From: an uncultured Acidimicrobiales bacterium
GTDB lineage: Bacteria > Actinomycetota > Acidimicrobiia > Acidimicrobiales > Aldehydirespiratoraceae
Direction of reading: 5' to 3'
Length of the DNA: 64,000 bases
NCBI GenBank assembly: GCA_958296055.1
Contig: CATQHS010000001.1
Span: 2,390,277 to 2,454,276 of the forward strand
This document shows positions 10,648 through 19,818 of the stretch, in pieces. Position numbers and translations under genes: made by a program. Under the pieces are notes generated by a model, which made no database searches, had not been told where the DNA came from, and saw only the letters and a list, made by a program, of their open reading frames with translations. Numbering within the stretch: the stretch's first letter is position 1; each line of letters opens with the position of its first letter.

Positions 10648-12924
10648 TCAATCCCAGCGGCGGCTCTTGTAGTCCTCCATGTCGTCCCCGTGCATCTGCT
10701 TGGTGGCATTGCCGACCCGCACCCAAAACTCGGAGGGAGTGCCGCCGCCTGAAAGGGATTTAGCGAAGACTGGTCGGCTAGACGCTCCCACGTGGACCAC
10801 GCAGATCTCCTTGCCGTCCACCTCGTCGAAGGCAATGCGAACGATTCCTGCCGTCGGGCATGACAGCGAGTTGTCGAGGTGCTGCCGGAGCCAGAGTTCG
10901 TAGCCGTCCTTGTTCGGCTTGTTGCCCAGAGTCCGATAGTCCTGGCCGAGTCCGATTATCTGCCCGTCGTCTTCGACTCCGATGAGGAGCATTCCTCCGC
11001 CTTCGGCGTTCATGAACCCGCAGACCGTCTTGACGATGATGTGCTCCATCTTCGGGTCTTTTGAGCCGGTACGCAGACTAAATCGCCCTGTAGATTTGAA
11101 TTCCAGGCCCTGCGTTTCACCCGAGGCGATCATGTCGCGGATGGAGAGTTCCGATTCGATTGAATCTCCTTCGTCCCACAGCCGCTTGAACCCAGCGCGA
11201 ACCACGTCGGCAATCCGACTGCGTCGCCGCTGGAGGAAGTCGCTGTACTCTATCCGCTCCCAACCATAAAAAAGAGCGTGCCAATACATCTGCCGTTGGA
11301 GTTCGCTAGGGGAGAGCCGGTTGGACATCTCTGGCCAGTAGTCGGCGGGATCGTTCCTGCCGATTTTGACATTAGTGGGCCAATCTACGAATGCCATATT
11401 TGCGATGGCATTTACTTGCCTAGTGCCAGTCACTCCCAGATCCGACAGGTGCTTTTTCGGGAACAAGTGATGACGTTCAATCGATCGAGGAGCCGTAACG
11501 GCAGGGTCTAAAAGATCTTTGATCCTCATGTTGCTGAACAGTAGGTTAGCATCCAACAAGTTCAAGGCTGCCCAATATGCGGATAGAGCCGGTGACCGCG
11601 ACGAAGATGTATCTAGTAGACTTGGCAGTGAAATGTCCCAATAGTCATTGGTGAATTTCGTTTGGATGATTTTGTCCAGCGTCTCGCAGAATGCTTTTCC
11701 GTCAGTTGAACCGATGTCTCTAATGCGGCCCAGATCTGATTCAATCTGACTTTCAGGAGAACTCGTGTATCGTCCTGTGGTATGGGACATGAAGAACCAT
11801 CTACTTATGACACCTCGAAGTTCGATGGAGTTCAGTCGGAAATCGCGCCGCCCGATTAGCCACATGAGGTAAGTGTAGATGATGGCGTTTTCTGAAGTAA
11901 TCATGCGGTGTCCACGGAATCCGGCTGCGGTCAAACATTTCATGAACTCGTGCCAGTTGGTAAGGTGGAGCACCTCATCTAGGGCGCTTTTGAGAGAGTC
12001 AAACTGTTCATCGCGTCTTGCGGCGCTGAACTCTCTGGTATTGAGATCTTTGCCACGAAGGATGTTATAGACATGCTCAAGCCGGCCTCGTCGGAAGGCT
12101 AAACCTACTCCGGCACGAAGCAACTGTTCTGGTGCCGGATCCAAGAAAGAGTTCTTTGGTGACGGTCCAGTAACTGATGGATCAATGGCTTCTCGGCAGA
12201 ATTGTTCAAGTTCTCGGCGCCCTTTTTCCCAGTGAACTGACATCAGAGTGAGAATGAAATCGGACTGCTTGAGCTGCACGCCCTGAGAGTTGACCCGGAC
12301 GAAGATTTCCGCTATTTGTTCCTCATTGGCGCGTGATCCGAGTTCAATGACTTGGAATCGAAACTCTCGCAGGTCTCTCACTCGGTCGATCCGGTCTTCG
12401 AGTTGATCCATTTCTTCGTTAGTAAGCTCATCGGCTCTGCTCTCATTCAACTGAGCCAAAAAATCGCGGATCACTGACTTGTAACGACCTTCCCACAAGA
12501 CGGTGATGTCGGGGATGAATTCGGGGTCTCGTTTGATAGCAGCATCGGCTACTTCGAAAGTTTCATCGTCAGGCCTGAAAGCTATTGATATTCTTCTCTC
12601 ATCAAAATTCTTGGTGACAATTTTCTGCCCGGTTATCACCGCAAACAGTGATGTAAGCCGTTGCTGACCATCCACGATCAACAACTTTGCGACTCGTTGC
12701 TCGCTGTCGGTGTCGATCTGACGCGTGGTCACATCGGCTCCGGTCTCCCAGAAGAGCAGAGTACCAACCGGAAAGCCGCGATACATGGAATCGAACAATT
12801 CCCGAACCTTGGAGTGCGACCACACAAAGGGCCGTTGAATGTCAGGTAATGCGAGGTTACCGTGCCTGATTTCCTCAATCAGATGCGTGAGCGAGTATCC
12901 GGTGTCACGATAAAGAGTCGGCAT
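10648..12924 (-). CDS. DUF262 - HNH (DUF1524-like) - Schlafen AlbA_2 fusion, putative defence nuclease
   Basis: This 758-residue protein has three parts. Residues 1-240 are a DUF262 (GmrS/ParB-like NTPase) domain with LALPDIQRPFVW and the key DGQQR motif at 85-89. Residues about 480-530 hold an HNH-like centre (ERHHLFPKKHL, then NAIANMAFVD) as in GmrD-type DUF1524 nucleases. Residues about 591-758 are a Schlafen AlbA_2 domain (ETQGLEFKSTGRF, NAEGGGMLLIGVEDDG). GmrSD proteins restrict modified phage DNA, and AlbA_2 adds a nucleic-acid binding module. I start at the second ATG (12924), seven bases after GGAG; another ATG lies at 12927. The gene is clearly lower in G+C than its flanks, a sign of transfer. 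A role in phage defence is inferred. Confidence 0.85.
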   Translation of the reverse strand: MPTLYRDTGYSLTHLIEEIRHGNLALPDIQRPFVWSHSKVRELFDSMYRGFPVGTLLFWETGADVTTRQIDTDSEQRVAKLLIVDGQQRLTSLFAVITGQKIVTKNFDERRISIAFRPDDETFEVADAAIKRDPEFIPDITVLWEGRYKSVIRDFLAQLNESRADELTNEEMDQLEDRIDRVRDLREFRFQVIELGSRANEEQIAEIFVRVNSQGVQLKQSDFILTLMSVHWEKGRRELEQFCREAIDPSVTGPSPKNSFLDPAPEQLLRAGVGLAFRRGRLEHVYNILRGKDLNTREFSAARRDEQFDSLKSALDEVLHLTNWHEFMKCLTAAGFRGHRMITSENAIIYTYLMWLIGRRDFRLNSIELRGVISRWFFMSHTTGRYTSSPESQIESDLGRIRDIGSTDGKAFCETLDKIIQTKFTNDYWDISLPSLLDTSSSRSPALSAYWAALNLLDANLLFSNMRIKDLLDPAVTAPRSIERHHLFPKKHLSDLGVTGTRQVNAIANMAFVDWPTNVKIGRNDPADYWPEMSNRLSPSELQRQMYWHALFYGWERIEYSDFLQRRRSRIADVVRAGFKRLWDEGDSIESELSIRDMIASGETQGLEFKSTGRFSLRTGSKDPKMEHIIVKTVCGFMNAEGGGMLLIGVEDDGQIIGLGQDYRTLGNKPNKDGYELWLRQHLDNSLSCPTAGIVRIAFDEVDGKEICVVHVGASSRPVFAKSLSGGGTPSEFWVRVGNATKQMHGDDMEDYKSRRWD

Positions 12925-13025
12925 CATCAAACTCCTTCGGGTGGAACGGCGAGGGATTGTACTACCTAATATTCTGAACCGTCCAATCCGGTTTGGGCCC
13001 ATTCGCCAAAGCGGTGCCGGTTCGG

Positions 13026-13554
13026 TCAACCCATGAGAAGCCGGTAAGCGGTCCGACCTCTTGCGGCCGTGTCATCGGGGAGGCTCCTCCACGCGCGGTG
13101 ATCGACGTCGGCTAGCCCATGCCTTGCCCGCAATCGTTTTCGATCCTTCGCTGTCATCTCTTCTCTCGTCGCCAGCGGGTCGTCCAAGAGGCTGAGCAGC
13201 AGGGCCAGATCGAGGAGTTGGGCGTCGGGCAGATCGTCGACGGCGACCGCCGCGGCCTTGCAGACGATGGCTCCGAGCAGCGAGGGACGCGGCACGAGAC
13301 CGCTCGAATCTCCGAAGACGACCGGCAGATACTCGCTGCGATTCAACGCCTGAGTGCCTCCGGGGACCTGGATCGTCTGGCTGGCGGAGTCGTCGTCAGA
13401 TCGGTTCGAGGGCCGAGACCCTCGGGGGCGAGCACGTCGTCCACTGGGCAGGATGCAGGTGGGCCAACTCGATCAGCGTGGACCAGAGTTCGTCGTCGTG
13501 GCCGGGCAGCGGTCGCAGCCGGACCGGTTCTCGGTTTAGGACCGGCCAGGGCAT
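13026..13554 (-). pseudogene. Decayed AbiEii-like nucleotidyltransferase toxin gene
   Basis: The reading frame opens with an ATG overlapping the upstream gene's stop (ATGA) and gives MPWPVLNREPVRLRPLPG up to HLHPAQW. It then meets a stop at 13396. A second frame carries DVLAPEGLGPRTDLTTTPPAR, and a third carries TIQVPGGTQALNRSEYL up to the stop at 13026. The three pieces look like the start, middle and end of one actinobacterial nucleotidyltransferase (AbiEii-like), recognised from memory. The expected catalytic segment between the first two pieces is missing, so there is at least one internal deletion and two frame breaks. The intact partner is the HTH gene upstream. The family identity is moderately certain; the broken frame is directly visible. 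Confidence 0.7.
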
Positions 13555-14219
13555 CACGGCTGGCTCAGCAGCGACACTGCGAGGCGCTTGGACCGATCGT
13601 CGCTCGCGTCGAGCAGATCGAGGGCCACCACGAGGATCGGAGCCACCTCTTCGTCGGGCCGGAAGGGCCAGACTTCGTCCTCGACGGCCTTGAGCACGAC
13701 GTTGGGCCGCTCCGGCCCCTCGATGAGAGCGAATCTCCGAGTGACATCCGCGATGTCTGACTCGGGCATGTAGGCCTCATATCCGCCGATGGCGATGAGG
13801 TCGAGGCCGTGCTCGCCGGTGGCGCTCAGGCCGGTGCGAACGGCTCGGGCCGGTCCGGGGAGCTTGTCGAGCACGGAGGGATGCCCGTAGAAGCGCCGGG
13901 TCGCGGCCCGGGTCCGCAGACGCTCAGCAAGAGGTAAAAGGCCCGACGCCAGGCGTCGGCGCGCCCGCGATTGGGCCACGGCGGAGCCTTCAATCTCGCG
14001 GCCGTCGGCCAAGGCGAGGACGTTCCATGCCGACGCGGCCTTCCACGGCCGGCCGGCGCGGCCACCGCGGTCGGCGACCAAGTCGAGAGCGGCGCGGTCG
14101 ACCGCCCACACCCTGCCGATCCGGCTGCCTCGCAGAGTTCCGCTGGCCAGCATCTGGCGCACACGCCTCTGGCTGACGCCCAGTTCAGCCGCCGCATCGG
14201 CCACCCCGACCACTTGCAT
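13554..14219 (-). CDS. Helix-turn-helix protein, putative antitoxin partner of the broken nucleotidyltransferase
   Basis: This 221-residue protein opens with an excisionase/MerR-like helix-turn-helix: VADAAAELGVSQRRVRQMLA, then GSRIGRVWAVDRAALD (residues about 4-45). The rest has no motif I can name, but it includes YGHPSVLDKLPGPARAVRTGLSA and a C-terminal acidic helical part. Its stop overlaps the ATG of the decayed nucleotidyltransferase, as in a two-gene toxin-antitoxin operon with the regulator first. There is no ribosome-binding site and an AT-rich stretch (TAGTATTAT) ends just before the ATG, so the transcript may be leaderless. The antitoxin role is inferred from the arrangement. Confidence 0.7.
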   Translation of the reverse strand: MQVVGVADAAAELGVSQRRVRQMLASGTLRGSRIGRVWAVDRAALDLVADRGGRAGRPWKAASAWNVLALADGREIEGSAVAQSRARRRLASGLLPLAERLRTRAATRRFYGHPSVLDKLPGPARAVRTGLSATGEHGLDLIAIGGYEAYMPESDIADVTRRFALIEGPERPNVVLKAVEDEVWPFRPDEEVAPILVVALDLLDASDDRSKRLAVSLLSQP

Positions 14220-14317
14220 TTCATAATACTACCACATAGAGACTAATTATGATGCAGGCGCAGTCTCATGCCAGCTCTAAGGGCCCCCGCAAATATCGTT
14301 TGCGGTGTTCTCGCTGC

Positions 14318-15430
14318 TTAGTCGGCCTTGTCGCGGATCCAGTCCCGGGCGATCGGGTGGGCAAAATTGATCCGGCCCTTGCCGGCGGCGACCACCATGC
14401 CGGCTTTGATCAGCCGCCGCCGGTAGACGCCGGCGTACTTGACGTTGACTCCGAGCCGGGCGGCTATATCAGCGAGTTTGGACGAACCGTCGTCGCCGGT
14501 CATTGCCGTGAGAAACCTTCGATCCCCATCAGACAGTCCTCGCCATGTCGGATCAAGCACGAGCCGACCGATGCGCCGTTCGGCTTCGCTGATCCCCTCT
14601 GCCGCCTCTTGAGCGGTGATGCCCGCCGAGGGATCGGCCGCAGCCTTCCAGGTGTGGAACCCGACGAGCTGGACCATGAACGCGTATCCACCGGTGGCCG
14701 CGACTGCTTCTTCCAGGGCCCGGGAGTCGATGGCGGCGCCGCGCTGCTCGACGGGCCCGACGATGGCGGCGTTCGTGGCCCGGGGATCGAGCCGGCCGAT
14801 GTCGTACCTTGAGCACCGCTGAAGGAACGTCGCGGCGCTGTCGGACAGGAGCGTGTCCTCGATCTGGGGGAGCGCGGCACCGGCGAACGCAACCGGGCGT
14901 TGTTCGCGCCTGGTGACGTGCTGCACCACCGCGCCGAATTCCCGGATCTCGTCGAGGTCGCCGCTTTGTAGCTCGTCGAGGGTGATCATGAGGCCGGTGC
15001 CGTTCTCGGCGAGACGATCACCTAGATCAGAGAGCACCATGCGAAGGTCTCGGGCCACATCGACTGTCGGTGCCGATTCGAGTTCAAGGCCGAACCCGCC
15101 AACGGTCAAGCTCCTGAGACGTCGGCTCAGCCCAGCGCTTCCGCCACTGTTCAGAAGCTCCGCCGCGGCGCGGGTGAGACGGGGCAGAAGTCCGCCTGCC
15201 GTCGCGTCGTTCGAGAGCGTCAGCCATCCTCGGCTGCGGGCCAAATCCTCGACCGCGTTCAAAGTCACGGTCTTACCGGCGCCGCGAATTCCAACGAACA
15301 GAGTGGTGTAGTCGGGGTGTGTCGGCCCGGTGGCCAGAGCGTCCTCGATGTTGTCGAGTATGTCGTCGCGTCCGGCCAGCACCGGCGGCGAGGCGCCGAA
15401 CGTTGGGGAGAACGGATTCCGCGAAGCCAT
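14318..15430 (-). CDS. ORC1/Cdc6-like AAA ATPase with C-terminal winged helix
   Basis: This 370-residue protein has Walker A GIRGAGKT (47-54) and Walker B LMITLDEL (147-154). The C-terminal part (about 300-370) resembles a winged helix (LADIAARLGVNVKYAGVYRRRLIKAGMV). Such ATPases resemble Cdc6/ORC or MalT-type regulators and are common in mobile or defence-linked regions. The start ATG at 15430 lies just after GGGAG. Longer frames with starts up to 15538 run into the tRNA terminator and are unlikely. It is a single gene, 98 bases from the HTH gene downstream of it. The function is unknown. Confidence 0.8.
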   Translation of the reverse strand: MASRNPFSPTFGASPPVLAGRDDILDNIEDALATGPTHPDYTTLFVGIRGAGKTVTLNAVEDLARSRGWLTLSNDATAGGLLPRLTRAAAELLNSGGSAGLSRRLRSLTVGGFGLELESAPTVDVARDLRMVLSDLGDRLAENGTGLMITLDELQSGDLDEIREFGAVVQHVTRREQRPVAFAGAALPQIEDTLLSDSAATFLQRCSRYDIGRLDPRATNAAIVGPVEQRGAAIDSRALEEAVAATGGYAFMVQLVGFHTWKAAADPSAGITAQEAAEGISEAERRIGRLVLDPTWRGLSDGDRRFLTAMTGDDGSSKLADIAARLGVNVKYAGVYRRRLIKAGMVVAAGKGRINFAHPIARDWIRDKAD

Positions 15431-15545
15431 GTCTCCCGCTCCTTTAGTTTGCTTTATCCTTTTTGATTTCTTTAGTGTAGCCGGGCTGGGGAGACTCTGA
15501 CGGAGGGGATGAAGAAGGACCGGCCGGGACCGGCACATGAAAGAA

Positions 15546-15578
15546 CCCAGGCCGAGCAGTGCTCTGACCTGGGCTTTT

Positions 15579-15579
<1 letters not shown>
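15546..15579 (-). terminator. Hairpin terminator after tRNA-fMet
   Basis: The arms CCCAGG (15546-15551) and CCTGGG (15568-15573) enclose a second stem GAGC/GCTC with a three-base loop. On the plus strand the hairpin is followed by CTTTTT. On the minus strand it directly follows the tRNA end and is followed by a shorter T-rich tail. It can act in both directions. Confidence 0.65.
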
Positions 15580-15655
<76 letters not shown>

Positions 15656-15660
15656 CCCCG

Positions 15661-15690
15661 AACCTAGCGCCAAAGCCACTCAAGTCACAA
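15661..15690 (-). promoter_or_regulatory. Putative promoter of tRNA-fMet
   Basis: On the minus strand TTGTGA (15690-15685) is followed after 18 bases by TAGGTT (15666-15661). This would start transcription very near the 5' end of the tRNA. The match is by eye only. Confidence 0.4.
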
Positions 15691-15758
15691 CCTCCACGAA
15701 GAACTCACGGAGAACTCCAGGCCCCTCGGGCGCGGGGCAGCAACCTCGGGGCCGTCCG

Positions 15759-16655
15759 TCAGGCAGGCGACTCGGCTGCTTGTAGGTCCTTGAGAGTCTT
15801 GTTGTCGCTGGTCTTCCATTCCGTTAGGCCGTTGGCGGTACGGCCGAGTAGTGCCCCCGCGGCCGTCGACGGTGACGAGAACTCGTGATCCTCAGTGAGG
15901 CGTAGGTGGCCGCCCTCTTCGACGAGGAGCCCTCCTTGGCGCAGCGCTTCTCTAACTCGGTCGATAGTGTGACCTTTTAGCGACGGCACTTGTTCCACTC
16001 GACCGAGTGAGTCTGCGAAAACGAGGAAACCGTCGGCGGTCTCAATTCCCTTGGCCTCGGTGTCCTTGCCGCGAAGGTACAGAGGAAGCGGAGCCGATGG
16101 CTGTTCATCGGACTGGCGGAAAGCTGCCGCGCCTGGTTTCTGGAAGACCTGCACGCCAAGCACGGGGTAGATGAGCAGCATCTCGTTGAGGAAGGTCTCG
16201 GCTTCGGCGGTGTCTGGCTCCGACAGTGTTGGCCTCGACCCTGCATTGGCGTTTTCCGTCTCGGCCCGGTTTGCCTCGGCTGCCAGTTCGATCAGTCGAG
16301 CTTCCAGGTATCGGATGTGGGCCTTGTTGAGATTGTTGTCCTTACTAGTGAAGACGATGACCCGGTTCCAGAATTCCTTGTTCCGATGGTGGGCGTCGAG
16401 GCGGTCGGGGAGGTTGTCAGTTTCGCCGATGTAGATCTGACTCGCCTTGAGTTCCGACTCGCTGGGACCGATCAGCAGATAGACGCCCGTGCCTTTGAGG
16501 TCCGAACGGGACCGCAGATCCCGGAAGCGAGTCCGGGGTGCCATGAGTGCCTTGCCCGTCCAGTTGCTCTTTTCGGCCACCCAGACACCGTTGGCGCTCC
16601 CATCAGCGAGAAAGATCCTGATGGATGCCCCGAGCGGGCTTGGTATATCGCTCAT
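15759..16655 (-). CDS. GIY-YIG nuclease-domain protein with DUF4357
   Basis: This 298-residue protein has a GIY-YIG core, with GVYLL at 57-61 and YIGET at 75-79, followed by the conserved Arg in NLPDRL. A C-terminal DUF4357-like segment carries DGFLVFADSLGR and later EFSSPSTAAGALLGR. GIY-YIG/DUF4357 proteins are common accessory genes, probably DNA-acting, and are often near restriction systems. The ATG at 16655 was chosen because the sequence upstream of it is intergenic in character. It is divergent from the xsc gene and close to tRNA-fMet, marking the edge of the accessory island. Confidence 0.82.
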   Translation of the reverse strand: MSDIPSPLGASIRIFLADGSANGVWVAEKSNWTGKALMAPRTRFRDLRSRSDLKGTGVYLLIGPSESELKASQIYIGETDNLPDRLDAHHRNKEFWNRVIVFTSKDNNLNKAHIRYLEARLIELAAEANRAETENANAGSRPTLSEPDTAEAETFLNEMLLIYPVLGVQVFQKPGAAAFRQSDEQPSAPLPLYLRGKDTEAKGIETADGFLVFADSLGRVEQVPSLKGHTIDRVREALRQGGLLVEEGGHLRLTEDHEFSSPSTAAGALLGRTANGLTEWKTSDNKTLKDLQAAESPA

Positions 16656-16744
16656 GGCCTGATCATAAGGCAGCGTGGGACTTGTAAGGTCACACTGCCG
16701 GGGCTCGCAGCGCCCGGCCATCAGACGGAGGAGGGGAGCAAACC

Positions 16745-18511
16745 GTGACTCGCATGACACCGAGTGAGGCGTTCGTGGAGACGATGGTGGCCCACGGCGT
16801 CGACACCATCTTCGGCATCATGGGCAGCGCCTTCATGGACGCCATGGACATCTTCGAGCCGGCCGGGATCGAGTTCGTGCCCGTGGTCCACGAGCAGGGC
16901 GCGGCCCACATGGCCGACGGGTTCGCCCGGGTCAGCGGCCGCCACGGGGTGGTGATCGGCCAGAACGGGCCGGGCATCTCCAACTGCGTCACCGCCGTGG
17001 CCGCCGCCTTCTGGGCCCACAGCCCGGTGGTGGTCGTCACCCCCGAGGCGGGAACCATGGGGATCGGCCTCGGCGGCTTCCAGGAGGCCAACCAGCTCCC
17101 CATGTTCGAGGAGTTCACCAAATACCAGGGCCACGTCAACAACGAGCGCCGCATGGCCGAGATCACCGCCCGCTGCTTCGACCGGGCCCTCTCCGAGATC
17201 GGCCCCACCCAGCTCAACATCCCCAGGGACCGCTTCTACGGCGAGATCGACGTGGAGATCCCCGAACCCCAGCGCATCGAGCGGGGCCCGGGCGGGTCCG
17301 CCGCCCTCGATGAGGCCGCCGACCTGCTGGCCAAAGCCGCCTTCCCGGTCATGATCTCCGGCGGGGGAGTGGTGATGGGCGACGCCACCGCCGACGCCGT
17401 CGAGCTGGCCGAGCGGCTGGGCTGCCCGGTGGTCAACAGCTACCTGCACAACGACTCCTTCCCGGCCAGCCACCCCCAGTGGTGCGGACCCCTCGGCTAC
17501 CAGGGGTCCAAGGCGGCCATGAAGCTGCTGGCCCGGGCCGACGCGGTGCTGGCCCTCGGCACCCGCCTCGGCCCCTTCGGCACCCTGCCCCAGCACGGCC
17601 TGGACTACTGGCCCGCCGCCGCCCGCATCATCCAGGTGGACGCCGACTCCAAGATGCTGGGCCTGGTGCGGCCGATCGACGTGGGCATCTTCGGCGACGC
17701 CGGGGCCGCGGCCCGGGCCCTGACCGAGCGGCTCCGGGGCCGGGAGCTGGCCGGCGACGCCACCCGGCCCGAGCGGGCCGCCGCCATCGCGGCCGAGAAG
17801 ACGGCCTGGGAGGCCGAGCTCGACGACTGGACCGAGGAGACCGACGACTTCAGCGTCGACATGATCAAGCAGGCCGCGGCCGAGCCCGGGAACTGGCTGC
17901 ACCCCCGCCAGGCGCTGCGGGAACTGGAGAGGGCCATGCCCCCCCGGGCGATGGTGTCCACCGACATCGGCAACATCAACTCGGTGGCCAACAGCTACCT
18001 GCGCTTCGAGGAGCCCCGGTCGTTCTTGGCCGCCATGAGCTGGGGCAACTGCGGCTACGCCCTGCCCGCCGCCATCGGGGCCAAGAAGGCCGCCCCCGAC
18101 CGCCCGGCCGTGGCCTACGCTGGCGACGGGGCCTGGGCCATGAGCATGGTGGAGGTGATGACCGCGGTCCGCCACTCCATCCCGGTCACCGCCGTGGTGT
18201 TCCACAACCGCCAGTGGGGGGCGGAGAAGAAGAACCAGGTCGACTTCTACGACCGCCGGTTCGTGGCTGGCGAGCTCGACGGGGGCGAGGACTGGTCGGC
18301 GCTGGCCCGGGCCATGGGCGCCGATGGGGTGCGGGTGGACGACCTCGACGACGTCGGCCCGGCGCTGACCCGGGCCATCGACGCCCAGATGAACGCGGGC
18401 CGCACCACCGTCATCGAGGTGATGTGCACCAAAGAGCTGGGCGACCCCTTCCGCCGCGACGCCCTGAGCCGCCCCGTGCGCCTACTCCCCAAATACGCCG
18501 ACTACACCTAG
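16745..18511 (+). CDS. xsc: Sulfoacetaldehyde acetyltransferase (Xsc)
   Basis: This 588-residue protein is a thiamine-diphosphate enzyme matching Xsc, which converts sulfoacetaldehyde and phosphate to acetyl phosphate and sulfite. Xsc-type segments are FGIMGSAFMDAMDIFEPAG near the start, HEQGAAHMADGFAR with catalytic Glu50, AYAGDGAWAMSMVEV with the TDP/Mg motif, and the C-terminal TKELGDPFRRDALSRP. GGAGGAGGGG lies just before the GTG start. Xsc is the last step of taurine and isethionate degradation. The usual phosphotransacetylase partner is not adjacent; a nucleoside-type ABC transporter follows instead. This implies use of an organosulfonate as carbon and sulfur source. Confidence 0.93.
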   Translation: MTRMTPSEAFVETMVAHGVDTIFGIMGSAFMDAMDIFEPAGIEFVPVVHEQGAAHMADGFARVSGRHGVVIGQNGPGISNCVTAVAAAFWAHSPVVVVTPEAGTMGIGLGGFQEANQLPMFEEFTKYQGHVNNERRMAEITARCFDRALSEIGPTQLNIPRDRFYGEIDVEIPEPQRIERGPGGSAALDEAADLLAKAAFPVMISGGGVVMGDATADAVELAERLGCPVVNSYLHNDSFPASHPQWCGPLGYQGSKAAMKLLARADAVLALGTRLGPFGTLPQHGLDYWPAAARIIQVDADSKMLGLVRPIDVGIFGDAGAAARALTERLRGRELAGDATRPERAAAIAAEKTAWEAELDDWTEETDDFSVDMIKQAAAEPGNWLHPRQALRELERAMPPRAMVSTDIGNINSVANSYLRFEEPRSFLAAMSWGNCGYALPAAIGAKKAAPDRPAVAYAGDGAWAMSMVEVMTAVRHSIPVTAVVFHNRQWGAEKKNQVDFYDRRFVAGELDGGEDWSALARAMGADGVRVDDLDDVGPALTRAIDAQMNAGRTTVIEVMCTKELGDPFRRDALSRPVRLLPKYADYT

Positions 18512-18578
18512 CGGCTACAGTTCTTCGAGGCTATGTCAGAACGGGGGATGGCCTAAGAACCTAAGAAACGGAGGGGTG

Positions 18579-19769
18579 ATGCGATCCAGCAATCGATCGA
18601 GACGGGTACTTCAGTTGTTTGCATTGCTCGCCGCCGCGGCTCTCGTCGCCGCGGCGTGCGGCGATGGCGACGACGAGTCGAGCGGGTCCGGCGCCGAGCC
18701 CGATACCGGTGCCGCCGAGCCCGCTGCCGACAGCGAGCCCGCCGCCGAGCCCCCGGCGGAACCCGCGGCCGAGCCGTACCGGGTCGCTTTGTTGATCCCC
18801 GGCACCAGCGATGACGCATCGTGGTCGAACGCCTGGGCTGACGGCGCCGCGGCCGCCGATGCCGGCAACGACGATGTCGTCGTGGAGATCGTCGAAGCCC
18901 TCCCGGAGGTCGATGACTTCATCCAGCAGGGCGGAGCGTTCGCCGGCGACGGGTACGACCTGATCCTGATGGCCGACGGGCGGATGGTCGATGCCGCCCG
19001 CACGGTCGCCGAGCAATTCCCCGGGACCATCGTGTGCCAGATGCCGCACCAGCCGGAGTCCACCGACGGCAACCCGGACAACCTTTGCTACGTCGACATC
19101 GCTCAGCACCACGCCAACTTCTTCACCGGGGTGATCGCGGCGCTTGTCTCCGACACGGGTCGGGTCGCCTCGATCAACGGCTTCGGCTTTCCGGGCCTGA
19201 CCCGCCAGCCCGAGACCTTCCACCTCGGGGCCCGCTGCGTGAATCCCGACATCGAGTTCAGCCAGCAGTACATAAACACCTGGACCGACACCGCGGCCGC
19301 CAAAGCCGCGGCCCAGGCCGAGATCGCGTCGGGCGCCGACGTCATCATGGCCGCCACCGATCAGGCCGTGCTTGGGGTGATTTCCGCGGCGCAAGAAGCC
19401 GAAGGCACAGTCTGGGTGATCCCGTCCTACTACGACAGCTTCGAGGTCGCCCCCGATGTCGTGCTGACCTCCGCCGTTCACGGGCTCCAAGACGTGGCGG
19501 CCGCGCTGATCGATCAGGGCCTCAACGGCCAGATCCCAACCGCCGCGTTCATCGACTTCACCGCCCAGAACACCCCTGGGATCTCCGCCGCCCCCCTGTA
19601 CGACAACGCTGGGGCCTTGGACGCTGAGGGCAAGGCCGTGTTCGACGAGCTTGAAGCCAAGGTTCGCAGCGGGGAGATAATGATTCCCGATGAGACCGTG
19701 GGCGACAATCCGGTCGGCGTCGAGGGCGCCGGCGGTGAGATCGGCTTGGCGGCGATCGGCTGCGGGTAG
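18579..19769 (+). CDS. BMP-family (nucleoside-type) ABC transporter substrate-binding lipoprotein
   Basis: This 396-residue protein has a lipobox VAAAC with Cys27, an acidic/Ala-rich tether to about residue 65, and a PnrA/BMP-type binding fold beginning YRVALLIPGTSDDASWS. The segment DLILMADGRMVDAARTVAEQFPG and the motif VNPDIEFSQQYINTWTDTAAAKA fit the BMP family, which binds nucleosides and related compounds. It is the first gene of a four-gene transporter run. GGAGGGG precedes the ATG at 18579; a GTG three bases earlier is too close to it. The ligand is uncertain because the neighbour xsc points to sulfonates while the family points to purines. Confidence 0.9.
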   Translation: MRSSNRSRRVLQLFALLAAAALVAAACGDGDDESSGSGAEPDTGAAEPAADSEPAAEPPAEPAAEPYRVALLIPGTSDDASWSNAWADGAAAADAGNDDVVVEIVEALPEVDDFIQQGGAFAGDGYDLILMADGRMVDAARTVAEQFPGTIVCQMPHQPESTDGNPDNLCYVDIAQHHANFFTGVIAALVSDTGRVASINGFGFPGLTRQPETFHLGARCVNPDIEFSQQYINTWTDTAAAKAAAQAEIASGADVIMAATDQAVLGVISAAQEAEGTVWVIPSYYDSFEVAPDVVLTSAVHGLQDVAAALIDQGLNGQIPTAAFIDFTAQNTPGISAAPLYDNAGALDAEGKAVFDELEAKVRSGEIMIPDETVGDNPVGVEGAGGEIGLAAIGCG

Positions 19770-19818
19770 CGGCGAATCAGCTCGGTCATGTCGATGGCCT
19801 AGCTGAGCGCCGAACTCT

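Noticed and set aside
16721..18205. 494-residue open frame opposite xsc
   Set aside because: It is a Gly/His/Val-rich antisense shadow of a well-supported gene.
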